DNA of 64,000 nucleotides from Gordius sp. MW1. Taxonomy: Eukaryota > Nematomorpha > Gordioida > Gordea > Gordiidae. The translations under genes were made by a program, and so were the position numbers. This document shows positions 42,290-53,788 of the stretch, piece by piece. The notes below the pieces were generated by a model that saw only the letters and a program-made list of their open reading frames with translations, searched no databases and was not told the origin of the DNA. The DNA is taken from NCBI GenBank assembly GCA_964036665.1, contig OZ038526.1:19468001-19532000 (forward strand), in the 5' to 3' direction. Each line of letters starts with the position of its first letter. Position 1 is the first letter of the stretch.

Positions 42290-45200
42290 CTACCAACCTT
42301 TCCAGACAATGTACGAATGAAACAACGAAAGCAGACGATATCATCGCGTTTAATGGCGGCGCCGCACCTTGCAGTTTTTACAAAACCTATCCTTCTCAAA
42401 CCACGAAACTACAGAATTTGAATCCTAAAAGATCAGAGCAAGGAACAAATGGGATTTTCAACTTTAAAATTGATTTTATTCCACAACATCATTCTAAAGC
42501 TTCGGACGGCGGCGAAGATATTATTTATTCGAACGATTCTGCTTGCAAAATCGTCATTACCTACCATAGCCCACCCCTCAATGGTCAAGATGTGAAATTA
42601 GAAACGGAAAATTCTGAGGTATTTTATATACTACGTTCTGATTTTATTTATTAAACATCTTTTTGTCTATCACCCATCTAAGGACTGTCTTAATATAGGA
42701 TTTAGATTAAAATCGCGCGAATTTATATTTGTCTTAATATCCAATTCAATTTCATGTGTCAAACCCGGTTGTAATTATTAATATTTAGTTTTTTGATAGT
42801 TAAAAACGTTTTTTGTTTTTGTTCATTTCAACTCTTCAGATTAAATCTAAAATTTGCTGGTACCTAAAATAAATTCAAAATATATAACATTTAAGCTTAG
42901 GAAAAATTGTGCATCTTACAAAATCGCTGTTATGTTATGCGTCTGAAAAGTAAATGCCGTGAATTCGATGTTATGACACAGCTATGTTATGACCCGTACG
43001 ACGATTTTCGTTGCGCAGCAAAATCCGATATTAAGACAAACCCTAACCTTTTTAAAAATATTGAGCCAGTTTCGCGATTATCCGTTATAAAGCAACAACC
43101 TAGACGAGTTGCTAAAGAAAATTTGTAAATAAAGATAATCAGTCGGGCACAAAATATTAATGGATATTGGGGTCGGGCGAGGTCGAAAAAATTTAAGCCA
43201 ACCGGCGAGTAGCTAGTCTATATGCGAAAGCAAATAAATGTCTTTCACAGAAGCATAAGTCCACACCCATTAAAATCCTGTATAAGTTTCCACGGCAATT
43301 ATGGAAAAATTACAAGTTAGACGGGACGGAGTGGACAAGCAAAAACGAGCTCATAAATTGCATAGCAAATAATGAGGGGATTTATGTTTCATCAAAATGA
43401 GATGAGATTTATACATATTTTGTTTCCTTAAGATGGGCTTTTGTGGTTCGAAATTTTGCATTCCTTTTTCCCACTACTCATTTTGTTTATTAAACTTACC
43501 TTCCTTTTTCATTTTTTATTTCGTCCTTGGTAATTTGCTTATGTAGCCGAAATATTGCAAGTCCTTCACTCAAACTTTCTTTATCAATCCGAAAAGGCCA
43601 TTTAATGAATTTAATTTACTTATAGTACGGATTCTAAGTTATTAATTACATTCTTCTCGTATTATGTTTGAAAAAAATTTTCTTTCCGAAATAACCTAGT
43701 TGTATGTTAGATCCATTTTTTTCTCTAAAATTTGATATAATTATGGCTATGATTATAAAAATTATCATTTTGCCCCTCTGTAAATCATGTTTCCCCCCTC
43801 TCTAAATAGAATCCTGGCTACGCCCATGGGTGATATTATTTTAGTTACTTTTTTAACCTGATTATCCTTAAGTCAACTAATATTTAATAAACTTAAAACA
43901 TTTTTGCCAATAAAAATCGCGGGGGGGGGTCAAAAATATATAATTTTATGGTTTATCGATTTCCTTTAAAGGCAGAATATTAAGTTTTGTTTCGGTCTCA
44001 GGGGGAGGGGAGGGCTACCCGAATTAATTTCTATATTAATCTATGATATTAATTAACCCCCACATATGATCGTGAACTAGTTGTGAGGGGCACTGCCCCC
44101 CCCCTCCCCACCTCTTCTCTCTATAACAATATCAGGGTTAAAAAAAGTTGACAAAAATTATCGATTTGCTATACGGTTTTGTTGAAAAATTAATATACCT
44201 CGCGGCAAACGAAATGTTTGTACCACCGTGCAGTAGTAATATATGTCATCGATTGCTAATTTTACACAGTCGATCGCGTTAAGGTAATAAATGCTTTGCC
44301 AATTTTTATCTCCACGGTAGTTCTCATTTAATATTATCGCGATAGTTTGAAGGCGGGGGGGGGGGGGTAAGAAGGCCTTGAAATCCCAGGGTGTATTTAA
44401 TGTTTTTTGTCAGCGCCTTTTAGATAAAGAACTGCAAAGTCTCTTTTTTTATAACCCGAACCCCCACCCGACCCTAAAGCATTTTAAAATTGGTCACCCA
44501 AACCCGACTCTAAAGCATTTTTAAAATTGGTCACCCGGGCAGGTCTCTAGCGCGTTTCGTTATAAAATTTGAAATACGCGGCGGTATATTAAGTAAGAGC
44601 AGTGAAATTTTAGCGTTTTTTTGCAAATAAGATTGTTAAGGTTCAAACAACCTTAACGAGACGTGTGCCTCCCACGTTTTTTTCCATTTTATTATCTAAG
44701 TCTATGGTTATATGTTTTTTTTGGTCGACCTTTGGTTTATTTGAGACTAACGGTCGACTCTGGTCTGTTTTTCAAATCTCGGCTAAGCCCACAGTGGTCG
44801 ACTAAGATAAATAGACCAAAAATTCTTTGGTCTGTTTTGGTTTAATCGACTAAAATTAAAGGCCGACCAAACAAAACCCAACCGTTCTTGCAACACTAGT
44901 ATTTACTACTACGATTTAAGACAATTTATGATTTAAGTACAACAACAACTTCCTATACCACTCTAATTTCATCTAATTCTGACCAGATCCGCAAATTTAG
45001 AGGAGGGCTTCTGTTCTTTTATGCCCCCCCCCGGGTACTTTCATAAACATTCTTATGGCAAATGTTGTATTATAATAATTAGTTGTAAAAATACAATGGT
45101 TGGGTAATGAATATGGGGAAGTGCAAATTGATTTTTGTTGTTGAAATAAACATTGTTTGTGAGGATTGAATTTGAGAAAAATCAAGATTTTGTCTAGCTA

Positions 45201-48200
45201 TTTAGTAAATGATTTGTATTAGCTCGTTAAGGACTGTCCCTATCAGAGGTCAGATTTGTTAAAATTTTTCTGTCCGAACTCGGCCCGGCCCGATTTTATA
45301 ATTAATCTGCCCGCCCGAACCCTTCTATGTGTCCCCCCCCCCCGAAATGCCCGAATTATCCCAGCTGCCCGAACTGCCCGGCCCGAAATGGTGTGTTTTA
45401 AAATTTCTAGCACTGATATCGTTATATATTTTTAAAATTTTATCTTCATTTTTGATTTTTTTTTAAATGAGAACTAGGATTAATAAACATTATGAAATCA
45501 ATTAAAAAAGTGGCAAAATATAGACAAAAACAATAAAATATATTATTTTAAAAACAAAATTGAGCCCGAATTGCCCGAATCTCGTTATGGTGCCCGCCCG
45601 AAAGTTACAATCTACTACAGTTGCCCGGCCCGACCCGTGGGCAGGTTCGGGCAGCGGGCCGGGCAAATCTGGTCTTTGGTCCCTATTAGAGGTGTGCACG
45701 GATCAATCCGATCCGACATCCGATCCGTCCGAACTCGGATTGGACGGATCGGATCAACATTTTAATTTTGGAAGTCGGATCGGATCGGATCAACATTTTA
45801 TTTTAGTCGGATCGGATCGGATTTTCAAATTTAAAATAAACAATAATAATTAAATTAATCATTTTTAGTTTACCTTTTCATAATTATTTTTGCATTCTTA
45901 TTTTACTATAGGGACATTCCATGTCAAATCGCCACGTTTTCGGCCGACCCCCTCAGAATTTTATAAAATTTGGTGGAAATGTTAAAACTAGTAAAATTAT
46001 TAATTTCCGAAAATTTTAGCTCATTTGGGCCACTACTTTTCGAGTTGTGTGCTCTCAAAGGTCGAAAATCGGCCATTCAAAAAATCGGGTTGTGACGCTA
46101 TATTCAATAAAATTCATAAATTATTGGCCCCCAAATCATAGAATCTTGTTGTAGTAATAGGTAAGACCTATCTCCATAGGGAAAAAATCCAAAAAATTTT
46201 TTTTGTCAATTGGTCATCTCATAATGGCCGAAATGGCCAATATGGCATAACTACTGTTGAACTCTCTCAAACCGTTTCAAATTTGAGACAAATGTTTTAT
46301 ACTACCTATTAACCAAATTAAATAAAAGAGAAAGTTGGGCGGCCATCTTGAAGTGGTCATAAATTGCTAGAAACGGTATTTTATTTATTTGGTGCCAAAA
46401 TGACCCTCTAAAATTGGTTTTATTACTCATTTAGCCATCTTATAATATTATTATATCTATTATACAAATATTTTTGCTATAAATTAACACCCCAACCCCC
46501 CCCCCCCCCCATATTTCCTATAAATTACAATCAAAATAGGGAGTGGTTTTTCTTCGAATTTTGAAATAGAAACAGCTTTGAAAAATCACCTTAAATAATA
46601 ATTTATTTCAAAGTATATATTCATTGTTTGTTATTCGATATGTAAAAGTATTAAAAAAAAGTATGACGGAGGGCATGTCTTCAAGCGCATATAAAAAATT
46701 AATTTAACATATCTGAAGTATATTTTAGGTAAGGCAATATGTTTTAGTGTCGCATCAAGCATTTCGTTTTAAATAAGGTATAAGTTCTCCGGTTGAGGTT
46801 AAAGGTGATACAATTTTTAATATATCCCATTTCTTTAGAGATATTTTGTGAAATTTATCTAAGCGAAAGGGTTCGCATGGGTTAAGCAAACTAACTATTA
46901 TTTTTTCATCGTCATAATTTTTATTATAAATTAGATTCAAAATTTCGAACGTCTAGGGGATAATTAGTTGATAGTAAAATTAAACGATAAAGTAATTTTA
47001 TTAAAAGAATTCGACATCATTTAAAATTCGCGCTAGAGGTCATACAAATTAATTCATACGCGCCAAAAAAGAAATCAATCTGTGTTGATAAGGCAATTTT
47101 AAAGCCTATATTCAATAATCCTGACGATTTTATTATCTATTTCACGAGCCTGTTTCCAAATTACAATAAAATAATTTGTGGGAAAAAATTACTCGCTATT
47201 TTGATTTAAGATTAAAGGGGGGGGGGGGGGGGTTGGGGTGTTAATTTATAGCAAAAATATTTGTATAATAGATATAATAATATTATAAGATGGCTAAATG
47301 AGTAAAAAAACCAATTTTGGAGGGTCATTTTGGCGCCAAATAAATAAAATACCGTTTCTAGCAATTTATGACCACTTCAAGATGGCCGCCCAACTTTCTC
47401 TTTTATTTAATTTGATTAATAGGTAGTATAAAACATTTGTCTCAAATTTGAAACGGTTTGAGAGGGTTCAACAGTAGTTATGCCATATTGGCCATTTCGG
47501 CCATTATGAGATGACCAATCGACAAAAAAAATTTTTTGGATTTTTTCCCTATGGAGATAGGTCTTACCTATTACTACAACAAGATTCTATGATTTGGGGG
47601 CCAATAACTTATGAATTTTATTGAATATAGCGTCACAACCCGATTTTTTAAATGACCGATTTTCGACCTTTGAGCGCCCATAACTCGAAAAGTAGTGGCC
47701 CAAATGAGCTAAAATTTTCGAAAATTAATAATTTTACTAGTTTTAACATTTCCACCAAATTTTATAAAATTCTGAGGGGGTCGGCCGAAAAACGCCTTTT
47801 TATGATCGATTTGACATGGAATGTCCCTATACCATTTTTGATGCCCAATACCACCTGCTCACCCCTTACTTACCGTAATATATTTATCAGTATTTCCCTA
47901 GAGTTTTTTTCTAGCTAGACGTAGTAGACACGCATCTCTTTCTATTTCATTTCAACTCAACTCCGAAAATCATCAATCACTCTCCCCTTTCCTTAAAGCA
48001 CACGCGTAGCTCCTTTCCCTCTTGATTTCGGGTAATCATGAATGATGTAACTTGCCTTGCCTTCTTTCTTAGAAGCAATCTCCATGGTGCAGCAGGGGTA
48101 TTGTCTGGTGTGAGTCACGCCGACTTGAGGGGAAAAAATGAATCTAGTTCAAAATGTACGAGTGCCAAAATGTAATAAGAACTACATTTTATCAAATAAA

Positions 48201-51200
48201 TCATTAAATCTAACCCTAACCCTTGCCTATATTAATTTAGCCTATATTACATGAAATTTACAAAATAAACGATAATAATATTTACAAAATAAAAGATAAT
48301 AATATTAGAAAACTTACCAAACGCAAAGGGTTGTAACTGCGCATGCGCATAAGCTATTCTTGCCTGTATTAGATTTTGATCATATTCGATTTTGAACAGA
48401 AGTGGAAAAAATAATGAGGGGGGGGGGTGTTGGAATTGGGATAAAGCCCCTGATGAAATCACAATTTACCTTTCGTTAGAAAATGAAGATTGCAAATATG
48501 ATTCAAAAAAAGATTTGCTGAAACGGTGGGGTTCATATTAAACAGTCCTGCCAAGGCTTTATAAGCTGGCAAATAAAGCCTTAGCTATACCTGCTACGTC
48601 TACCACTTCGGAAATAAATTTCTCGGTGGCTGGAAGAACATTAGAAGAAAGAAGAACGCGAATTAAACCAGAAAATTTCGATTCTTTATTATATTTATAT
48701 GATAATACGGAATTAGTCAAATAAAATTTTATATTTATTTCAGGTCTATTAAAATTGCTATACCTTATTCTAATGTATTTTAAATTTAATCATCAAATTT
48801 CGGATCGGATCGTATTTAGATTTTAAAAAACTCGGATCGGATCGGATTTAGATTTTAAAAAACTCGGATCGGATGGATATAAAATTTTTCAAAAACCCCT
48901 CGGATCGGATCAAAAAAATTTGATCCGTGCACACCTCTAGTCCCATATAAAAAGAAATTTGAGATTGAAATTCACGTGACATAAGCCTTTTAAAACCCGT
49001 ATAAGTTTCCACAGCAATTATTAAATAATTTCAAATTGGACAGGACCGACGGACAATCAAAAGCGAGGCCATAAATTACATAGCAATCAATAGTTTAAGC
49101 CTATGATGGCTTTCGAATCTTCACTTCGCTTTTTTTCGTAGGGGGGTTTAGGTTAAGTCAATAATATACCTATTATACAACATCCATTTAATAAGTGTGT
49201 GATAAATAATATATATTACCCCCTACAAAAAATTAACCTTAATACGTTGGGTTAACCTTTTATTACTACTTCTATTCCCACCTTATCAATAAGTGATTTT
49301 TGGCAAATTTTTTGTGCCTCATAGTCATACTATGGTTAAGACAGACATCCCACTTGAAATACATTATTTACAAATGTTATAGGAGCCCTTTAAAGTTTAA
49401 AATGGAGATAATTTTATTAGATCTGCCTTTAGTAGATAGTTTTTTTGAACTGACAATAATATTTATAAATTAATAATAAATTTCCCATGTGTGTTGAAAT
49501 ATATTCTAGGCAAAATAATATGTTTCTTGTATACCTCTCTTAGGTGGTCTTCAATTGATTTTGATTAAGTTTTATCGGGTTATCATATTTAAAGCTTGTT
49601 AAAAGCACTTTTTATTAAATTTAAAGTAAATGAATACAAAAATATTTTGTGTTGTAGTAAATTATCGTTTGTTTCGCACGAAGATAACCGTCCCCTGCGG
49701 AGGGTTACGTTATTCGTCTTCGCTCCTTTCCAACGCCATAGAAAGTATATCCGACCGAGCAGACGATAAAATAACACTATACGAAAAAGATATTCTTTCC
49801 TTTCCCGGTGGAATTTTAACAATTCGTGGATTTAATTTGCCCTCTGTTAGCTCTGAAATGGGCGGTGGAACTTTTCAATTAATCGTTAGTTTTATTCCAG
49901 GTATTATTTAATCGTAACAATACTATTCTACGTTGTTTTTTTTCACGTTTATATTGTTTATCATAACCATTGGCTATAAATTAAAACTAGGTTTAAAAAT
50001 GAAAGTTACTTAATACCTTTATTGTATGAAAAAGTAGAAAGCCTTATAAATTTAATTAAAATTCAATGTAGAAACACTAGTTTTTATAATAATTGAGGCG
50101 AGAATCAAAGGTTTTATTAAAAAAATTCTACCTTTTACCTTGGTCTTATACCTACGGCAGTTAACAGTGCCAAAATCATAGACTAATGGACTGCTAAAAG
50201 TGTGTCATATTTTACAACCATTTCAAATAGATTTGCTAAGTGGTTTGGAAAAGTTTATGATGAAAACTGTCATTACTTTCTTACTCGTAATATTAAAGTG
50301 GAAAAACTATTTAAAATGTATTACACTCATGACTTTGTGGATTTTAAGTTTTGATCTGGATCGAAATAACATTGATAAAGTTATTGGTTTAGCTAAGTAG
50401 CCAGGGGAACGCAGATCAAAAATTCTTAATATTTATTATCAAAATTATATTTAAATTTTCATAAAATCATCATTTTGTCCATCCCTAAATTATTATAGCC
50501 ATATGCCTTGAAAGCAATGAATGTCGTTAAAAATCTTCTTTTTCATATATGTTAACAACATACAATGTTTTAGAATATTGATAAGTTGTATAAAAAACAA
50601 TTTGATACAATCGGTATTATTATTTTACTTTATCAAGTCTAAACTTCTTTAAAGTTATTAATGGGGCATAGGAAAAATTCAGATTATGCCAATGTTACTA
50701 CAATAAGTGGCCGGACCAGGCTTATTGGTCTTTGATAGATTATATTGTTGTTGAACTTTATTTAACAAAAATACATCTTTTTAAACCATGTTTCCATGTG
50801 CATATCGTTTTACAGGTTCGGAAAACAAGATAACTCAAGCCTCACCCATACTCAGTCGTAAAAAGAGACGTAAAATCCTATTTTTAACACCCTTTTGGAA
50901 TATCTTTAATCATTTATACAATTTTTAAAACATTAAACTTTGGCATTTTTATCTATTTAATAAATAAATAATTATTTTGATATTTTTCTTTTTGGGTTTT
51001 AGAAACGTACGGCTATCCGACCCAAAGATATTACACCTCGTACAATCCCTATAATAATTACAACACCAATTATCGCACTAGTGAGTATCTCTAATATTTT
51101 TTCAAATTTCTATCAAAGTAAAATACAGTTTTTTAAAAGAATATTTTATTCGGATTTCTTCATAATTATTAATGTTCTTTTAAAGTATAGCCATATTTCT

Positions 51201-52482
51201 TGTCTAGAGTTTCTTTTATTAATTCATCTTAATTGATTTCTCTATTTAATATATTCCATCTTTGCCATAAAAGGGATTGTTTTCTTTTCTTATCATTTAT
51301 TTACCTGACGATGGAGTAACGACCATACATATTAAAGTTTATATGTAGCTTTATAGCAATTTAACTAATTTTACTTTTCCTTAATGAAATTAACGATTTT
51401 TTCGGAAAACCCTACATTTTTATAAAAGATATATATTTATACATGTATTTGTCTTCTTTGATATTCGTCTTTGTTTTTTGTATTAAAGTACTTTCATTCT
51501 GGTTATAATATAAACCATTTAAGAGCCAAACATCACATATAAAATAGGCCACATCACTTTTTTGACTCAAAAAACAAGCCTACATTGCCACCAATAAGGT
51601 TGTAAAAGCGGCTGGGTTTTGTGTTGGGTCGACTAAACATAACCAGACCAGAGTCGACCGTTACTCTTTGTTGGACCAAAGATCGACCAAACAAAACCCA
51701 GCCCTTGTTACGACACTATCTCGTAGGATTTAAAGCATTTTTTGATTCAACAAAGGTATACATTAATTTTTACACAAAAAGGAGAAGATATTTTTGGCTT
51801 CTAATTCCTCCTAGTTTCTACCATAATTTTTGCTTTATTATAGACATAGACTAGATAAACTGCTCATGCCACATATTCCATATATGGTAAATTGTGTGTC
51901 AAATCTTCCTCCATTTTGAAGACAACAACTGGTGTATTTCAACCATGTCATTTTGCGTTATAACAGTCAATTTACCTCCATCACTAGTTTATAAAATTAA
52001 CATTATACAAAATATAAATGGCGCTACATTATTAAACAAACTGTCATCATAGTTTTTACTTTAATCTTGTTTTTGATATCTACCCAATTTAACGTTTTTT
52101 TATTTAACCTTTTAAGTTTATTTAATATTTACCAAAATTACTAATATCAATATAATGATACTTTACCATGTTATCATTAAAATGGTGGAAAAAGGGCAGT
52201 GTATTTAGTCTATATTTATAGATAATAAAAACTTCGTTTTTCAGGCAAGTTTACCCCCCCCCCCTCCCCATGTAAGTTGTGTGTTTTTTGCTTTGAAAGT
52301 TCGACTTTATGTTAACAGCTCTGCCCGACAATGTATTAACTGAGGAAGATGAAGATAATAGTATGGGAATAAGTGGTTCTCCGATAACTATACGTATTAG
52401 AAGTACCATCCCTTCAATACATTATGGACCCTCTTCATCAACTCTATATACTCCGATCTACGAAATATACGAGCGTAAATAG
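42290..52482 (+). CDS. Unrecognised, probably secreted or membrane protein (5 exons seen)
   Basis: Exons: 42290-42618, 49658-49900, 50816-50869, 51003-51080, 52319-52482 (TAG). The last three junctions are phase 1, GT-AG and in frame. Exon 42290-42618 ends in phase 0 while 49658 starts after one base, so at least one exon between them is missing from this model, as is the first exon. Visible features: spaced cysteines (QCTNE, APCSF, SACKI, VPCGG), a possible N-glycosylation site (NET), a basic furin-type site SRKKRQ made across the 50869/51003 junction, then a Tyr/Asn-rich stretch (YYTSYNPYNNYNTNY) and a Ser/Thr-rich tail. These suggest an extracellular precursor cleaved by a proprotein convertase. 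I do not recognise the family. Whether it continues into the transmembrane exon at 53789 by alternative splicing is open; phases do not match directly. Confidence 0.6.
42681..43043. mobile_element. TA-flanked MITE, GGGCTTGTCTTAATATCGGA family (copy 2)
   Basis: Ends AGGACTGTCTTAATATAGGA / TCCGATATTAAGACAAACCC with TA on both sides; collinear with 22476-22802 (for example TCAATTTCATG(G/T)GTCAAAC, ACATTTAAGCTTA). Confidence 0.85.
43085..43400 (+). repeat. Dispersed repeat (TATAAGTTTCCAC family)
   Basis: Collinear with the reverse complement of 1470-1715 and, in part, with 48965-49095 (TATAAGTTTCCACRGCAATT, CATAGCAA). Confidence 0.65.
43740..43830. repeat. GGCGTAGCCA-family MITE fragment
   Basis: ATTATCATTTTGCCCCTC ... 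AATCCTGGCTACGCCCATGG corresponds to the right part of the family; the left end is missing. Confidence 0.6.
43831..44690. other. Intronic stretch with G/C tracts
   Basis: G/C homopolymer tracts at about 43920, 44097 and 44357, and a fragment of the GGGTCGGGT hAT-like family (44425-44560). No gene seen. Confidence 0.4.
44698..44899. repeat. Foldback MITE
   Basis: Contains TTTGGTCGACCTTTGG and ends CAACCGTTCTTGCAACACTA; interior inverted words as in the family. Confidence 0.7.
45244..45678. mobile_element. Non-autonomous hAT element A, CAGAGGTCAGATTTG ends
   Basis: Ends CAGAGGTCAGATTTG / CAAATCTGGTCTTTG are inverted and flanked by a perfect GTCCCTAT duplication (45236-45243, 45679-45686). The interior has GCCCGGCCCG/GCCCGAA subterminal repeats. 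Confidence 0.92.
45909..47829. mobile_element. 1.92-kb long-inverted-repeat (foldback) element
   Basis: Arms 45909-46510 and 47214-47829 (about 600 bp each) are near-identical reverse complements from TAGGGACATTCCATGTCAAA inwards to a C/G homopolymer tract of 16-19. TA on both sides is the target duplication. The matching unoccupied sequence exists at 16714-16740 in hAT copy 1, which confirms the borders. The 700-bp centre is AT-rich, with a 61-codon minus-strand ORF (46755-46940) of unknown identity. Confidence 0.9.
48540..48724 (+). pseudogene. hATC dimerisation domain remnant of hAT element B
   Basis: Reads LAIPATSTTSEINFSVAG followed by LEERRTRIKPENFDSLLYLY, the conserved C-terminal hAT dimerisation region, ending at TAA 48722-48724. 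An in-frame TAA lies just upstream (about 48537) and the catalytic region is absent, so it is non-functional. Confidence 0.85.
48965..49095 (+). repeat. Partial copy of the TATAAGTTTCCAC repeat
   Basis: AACCCGTATAAGTTTCCACA ... ATAAATTACATAGCAATCA matches the right half of 43085-43400. Confidence 0.6.
51599..51719. repeat. Short foldback MITE
   Basis: GTTGTAAAAGCGGCTGGGTT and CAAACAAAACCCAGCCCTTG ... ACACTA ends are inverted; internally shortened. Confidence 0.75.
51842..52213. mobile_element. MITE of the CATAGACTAGAT family
   Basis: Left ACATAGACTAGATAAACTGC and right GGGCAGTGTATTTAGTCTAT are inverted; CCATTTTGAAG and AAATGGTGG lie inside both ends. Same family as 22836-23090. Confidence 0.65.
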
Positions 52483-52483
52483 A

Positions 52484-52790
52484 GATATGTCCTTTTTTTC
52501 CTCATGGATTTTATTTCTCTTTCTACTTCCTCTCCTGATATGATCTTCAAACTTTCTCCTTCTATTTTTAGCATAGTTTTGCTCATAGAGCCGTGTGATT
52601 TGTCTAAATCCCATTTCCCCACGTTTTTCTGTGTGATTTTATCCTCTTTTTCGCTTATGTGTTTAAAAACGTTTTTTCCGTTCGTGTGCATTGTGTCATT
52701 GTTTTTCCTTAGTGAAAAACTATCATTTTTTCGCTTAGTGCTATCAATTTTTTTCCTTGATGTGGTGTTTCCTTCTCGCGTTTATGTTTA
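52484..52790 (-). pseudogene. Possible LINE reverse-transcriptase fragment
   Basis: The minus strand is open from about 52790 to 52458, with charged sequence ending ISGEEVEREIKSMRKKR, which resembles the stretch just before the RT domain of RTE/Jockey-type LINEs (EEV..AIK.MK..K). No RT motif follows, so this is a weak call. Confidence 0.3.
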
Positions 52791-52802
52791 ATTCGTTGCG
52801 CG

Positions 52803-52990
52803 TAGTGCTGTAAAAACGGAGGGGTTTTGTTTGGTCGACCTTTGGCTCACCTAAGATTAACGGTCAATTCTGGTCCGTTTTTCATATTTCGACTAAGCCT
52901 AGCGACTAAGAAAACCAGACCAAGTATGTTATGTTTATTAGACTATAACCAAAGGTCGACCAAACAAACCCACCCGTTTTTAACACACTA
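52803..52990. repeat. Foldback MITE
   Basis: GTGCTGTAAAAACGGAGGGG and CCCGTTTTTAACACACTA ends; interior TTGGTCGACC and GGTCGACCAA inverted. Confidence 0.75.
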
Positions 52991-53100
52991 ATTGATATCG
53001 CCATGAAATAATATTTATTACATAAGAGATTAACTGAATGGGTCAACAATAATAGATGATTATCGAATTTTTAGAGACCAGACTGGACATTGGATTATGC

Positions 53101-53263
53101 CCGTGGGCGTAGCCAGCATTGGGATAAGAGGGAAGGGGCAATAATAATGAGGGGAAAAATGATGATTTTTTAAATTTTAGCCCTAATTTTAATAAATTTT
53201 AACAAATTTATGGGTTTAAAAGGGGGCAGCTGCTCCTGCCCGCCGCCCCTTGGCTACGCCCAC
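53101..53263. mobile_element. MITE of the GGCGTAGCCA family
   Basis: Ends CGTGGGCGTAGCCA / TTGGCTACGCCCAC with a perfect 8-bp duplication GATTATGC (53093-53100, 53264-53271). About 163 bp, closely similar to 15815-15981. Confidence 0.92.
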
Positions 53264-53788
53264 GATTATGCTTATAGACTAATAAAACGCTAGATTGGCG
53301 ACCAGCTGAATTTTGTCCTTACCTGAAATAATCTAAAGTTAAGCATATAAGCTCTAAATTCTGAGACTGTGAGGATTATATAATTCTGTTTTGCAATTGT
53401 CTCCCGCAAGTTATATATCATTGTCACTCTAAAGTTCTCCATCGTATACTTAAGCAAACACACTTTGTGTAGGTTTGTCAATTTTGACTATGTATTTTAA
53501 TTCTAAAAAGAAATATAGATTATATATTGTATGTATAGATATTTCGAATAACATATATTCTATATATATAGTAAATAAGCACACCGACACTTTTATGCAA
53601 CTATTTTGACATTTCTCCAGTTGTGCAGTTCGGAGGCAAATATCTACAATTATGACAAACAATATCCTTCTGCTTCTCATATGATAATTTTAATGAATGG
53701 CAGCATAATAGTTTAATGAATATTACTGTAACTCATTCTTAACCTTTTAAGTGTGTATTATTTATGAATAAAGTTGACTTTTCTCCAG

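Larger units (their letters stand above)
45687..48939. mobile_element. hAT element B, TAGAGGTGTGCACGGATC family (copy 2)
   Basis: Same TIRs and GGATC subterminal arrays as 16106-16961, in reverse orientation. Flanks are GTCCCTAT (shared with element A) and GTCCCATA at 48940, which differ by one inserted A. It carries a hATC coding remnant (48540-48724) and is split by a long-inverted-repeat element (45909-47829). Confidence 0.9.
51081..52318. other. Intron of the secreted-type gene
   Basis: Contains a foldback MITE (51599-51719) and a CATAGACTAGAT-family MITE (51842-52213); otherwise AT-rich with a C-tract near 52253. Confidence 0.5.

Noticed and set aside
42907-43128. 73-codon plus-strand ORF
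   Set aside because: Most of it lies in the TA-flanked MITE at 42681-43043, which has a non-coding sister copy.
52504-52791. 95-codon hydrophobic plus-strand ORF
   Set aside because: It is antisense to a better, charged minus-strand reading with LINE-like residues.
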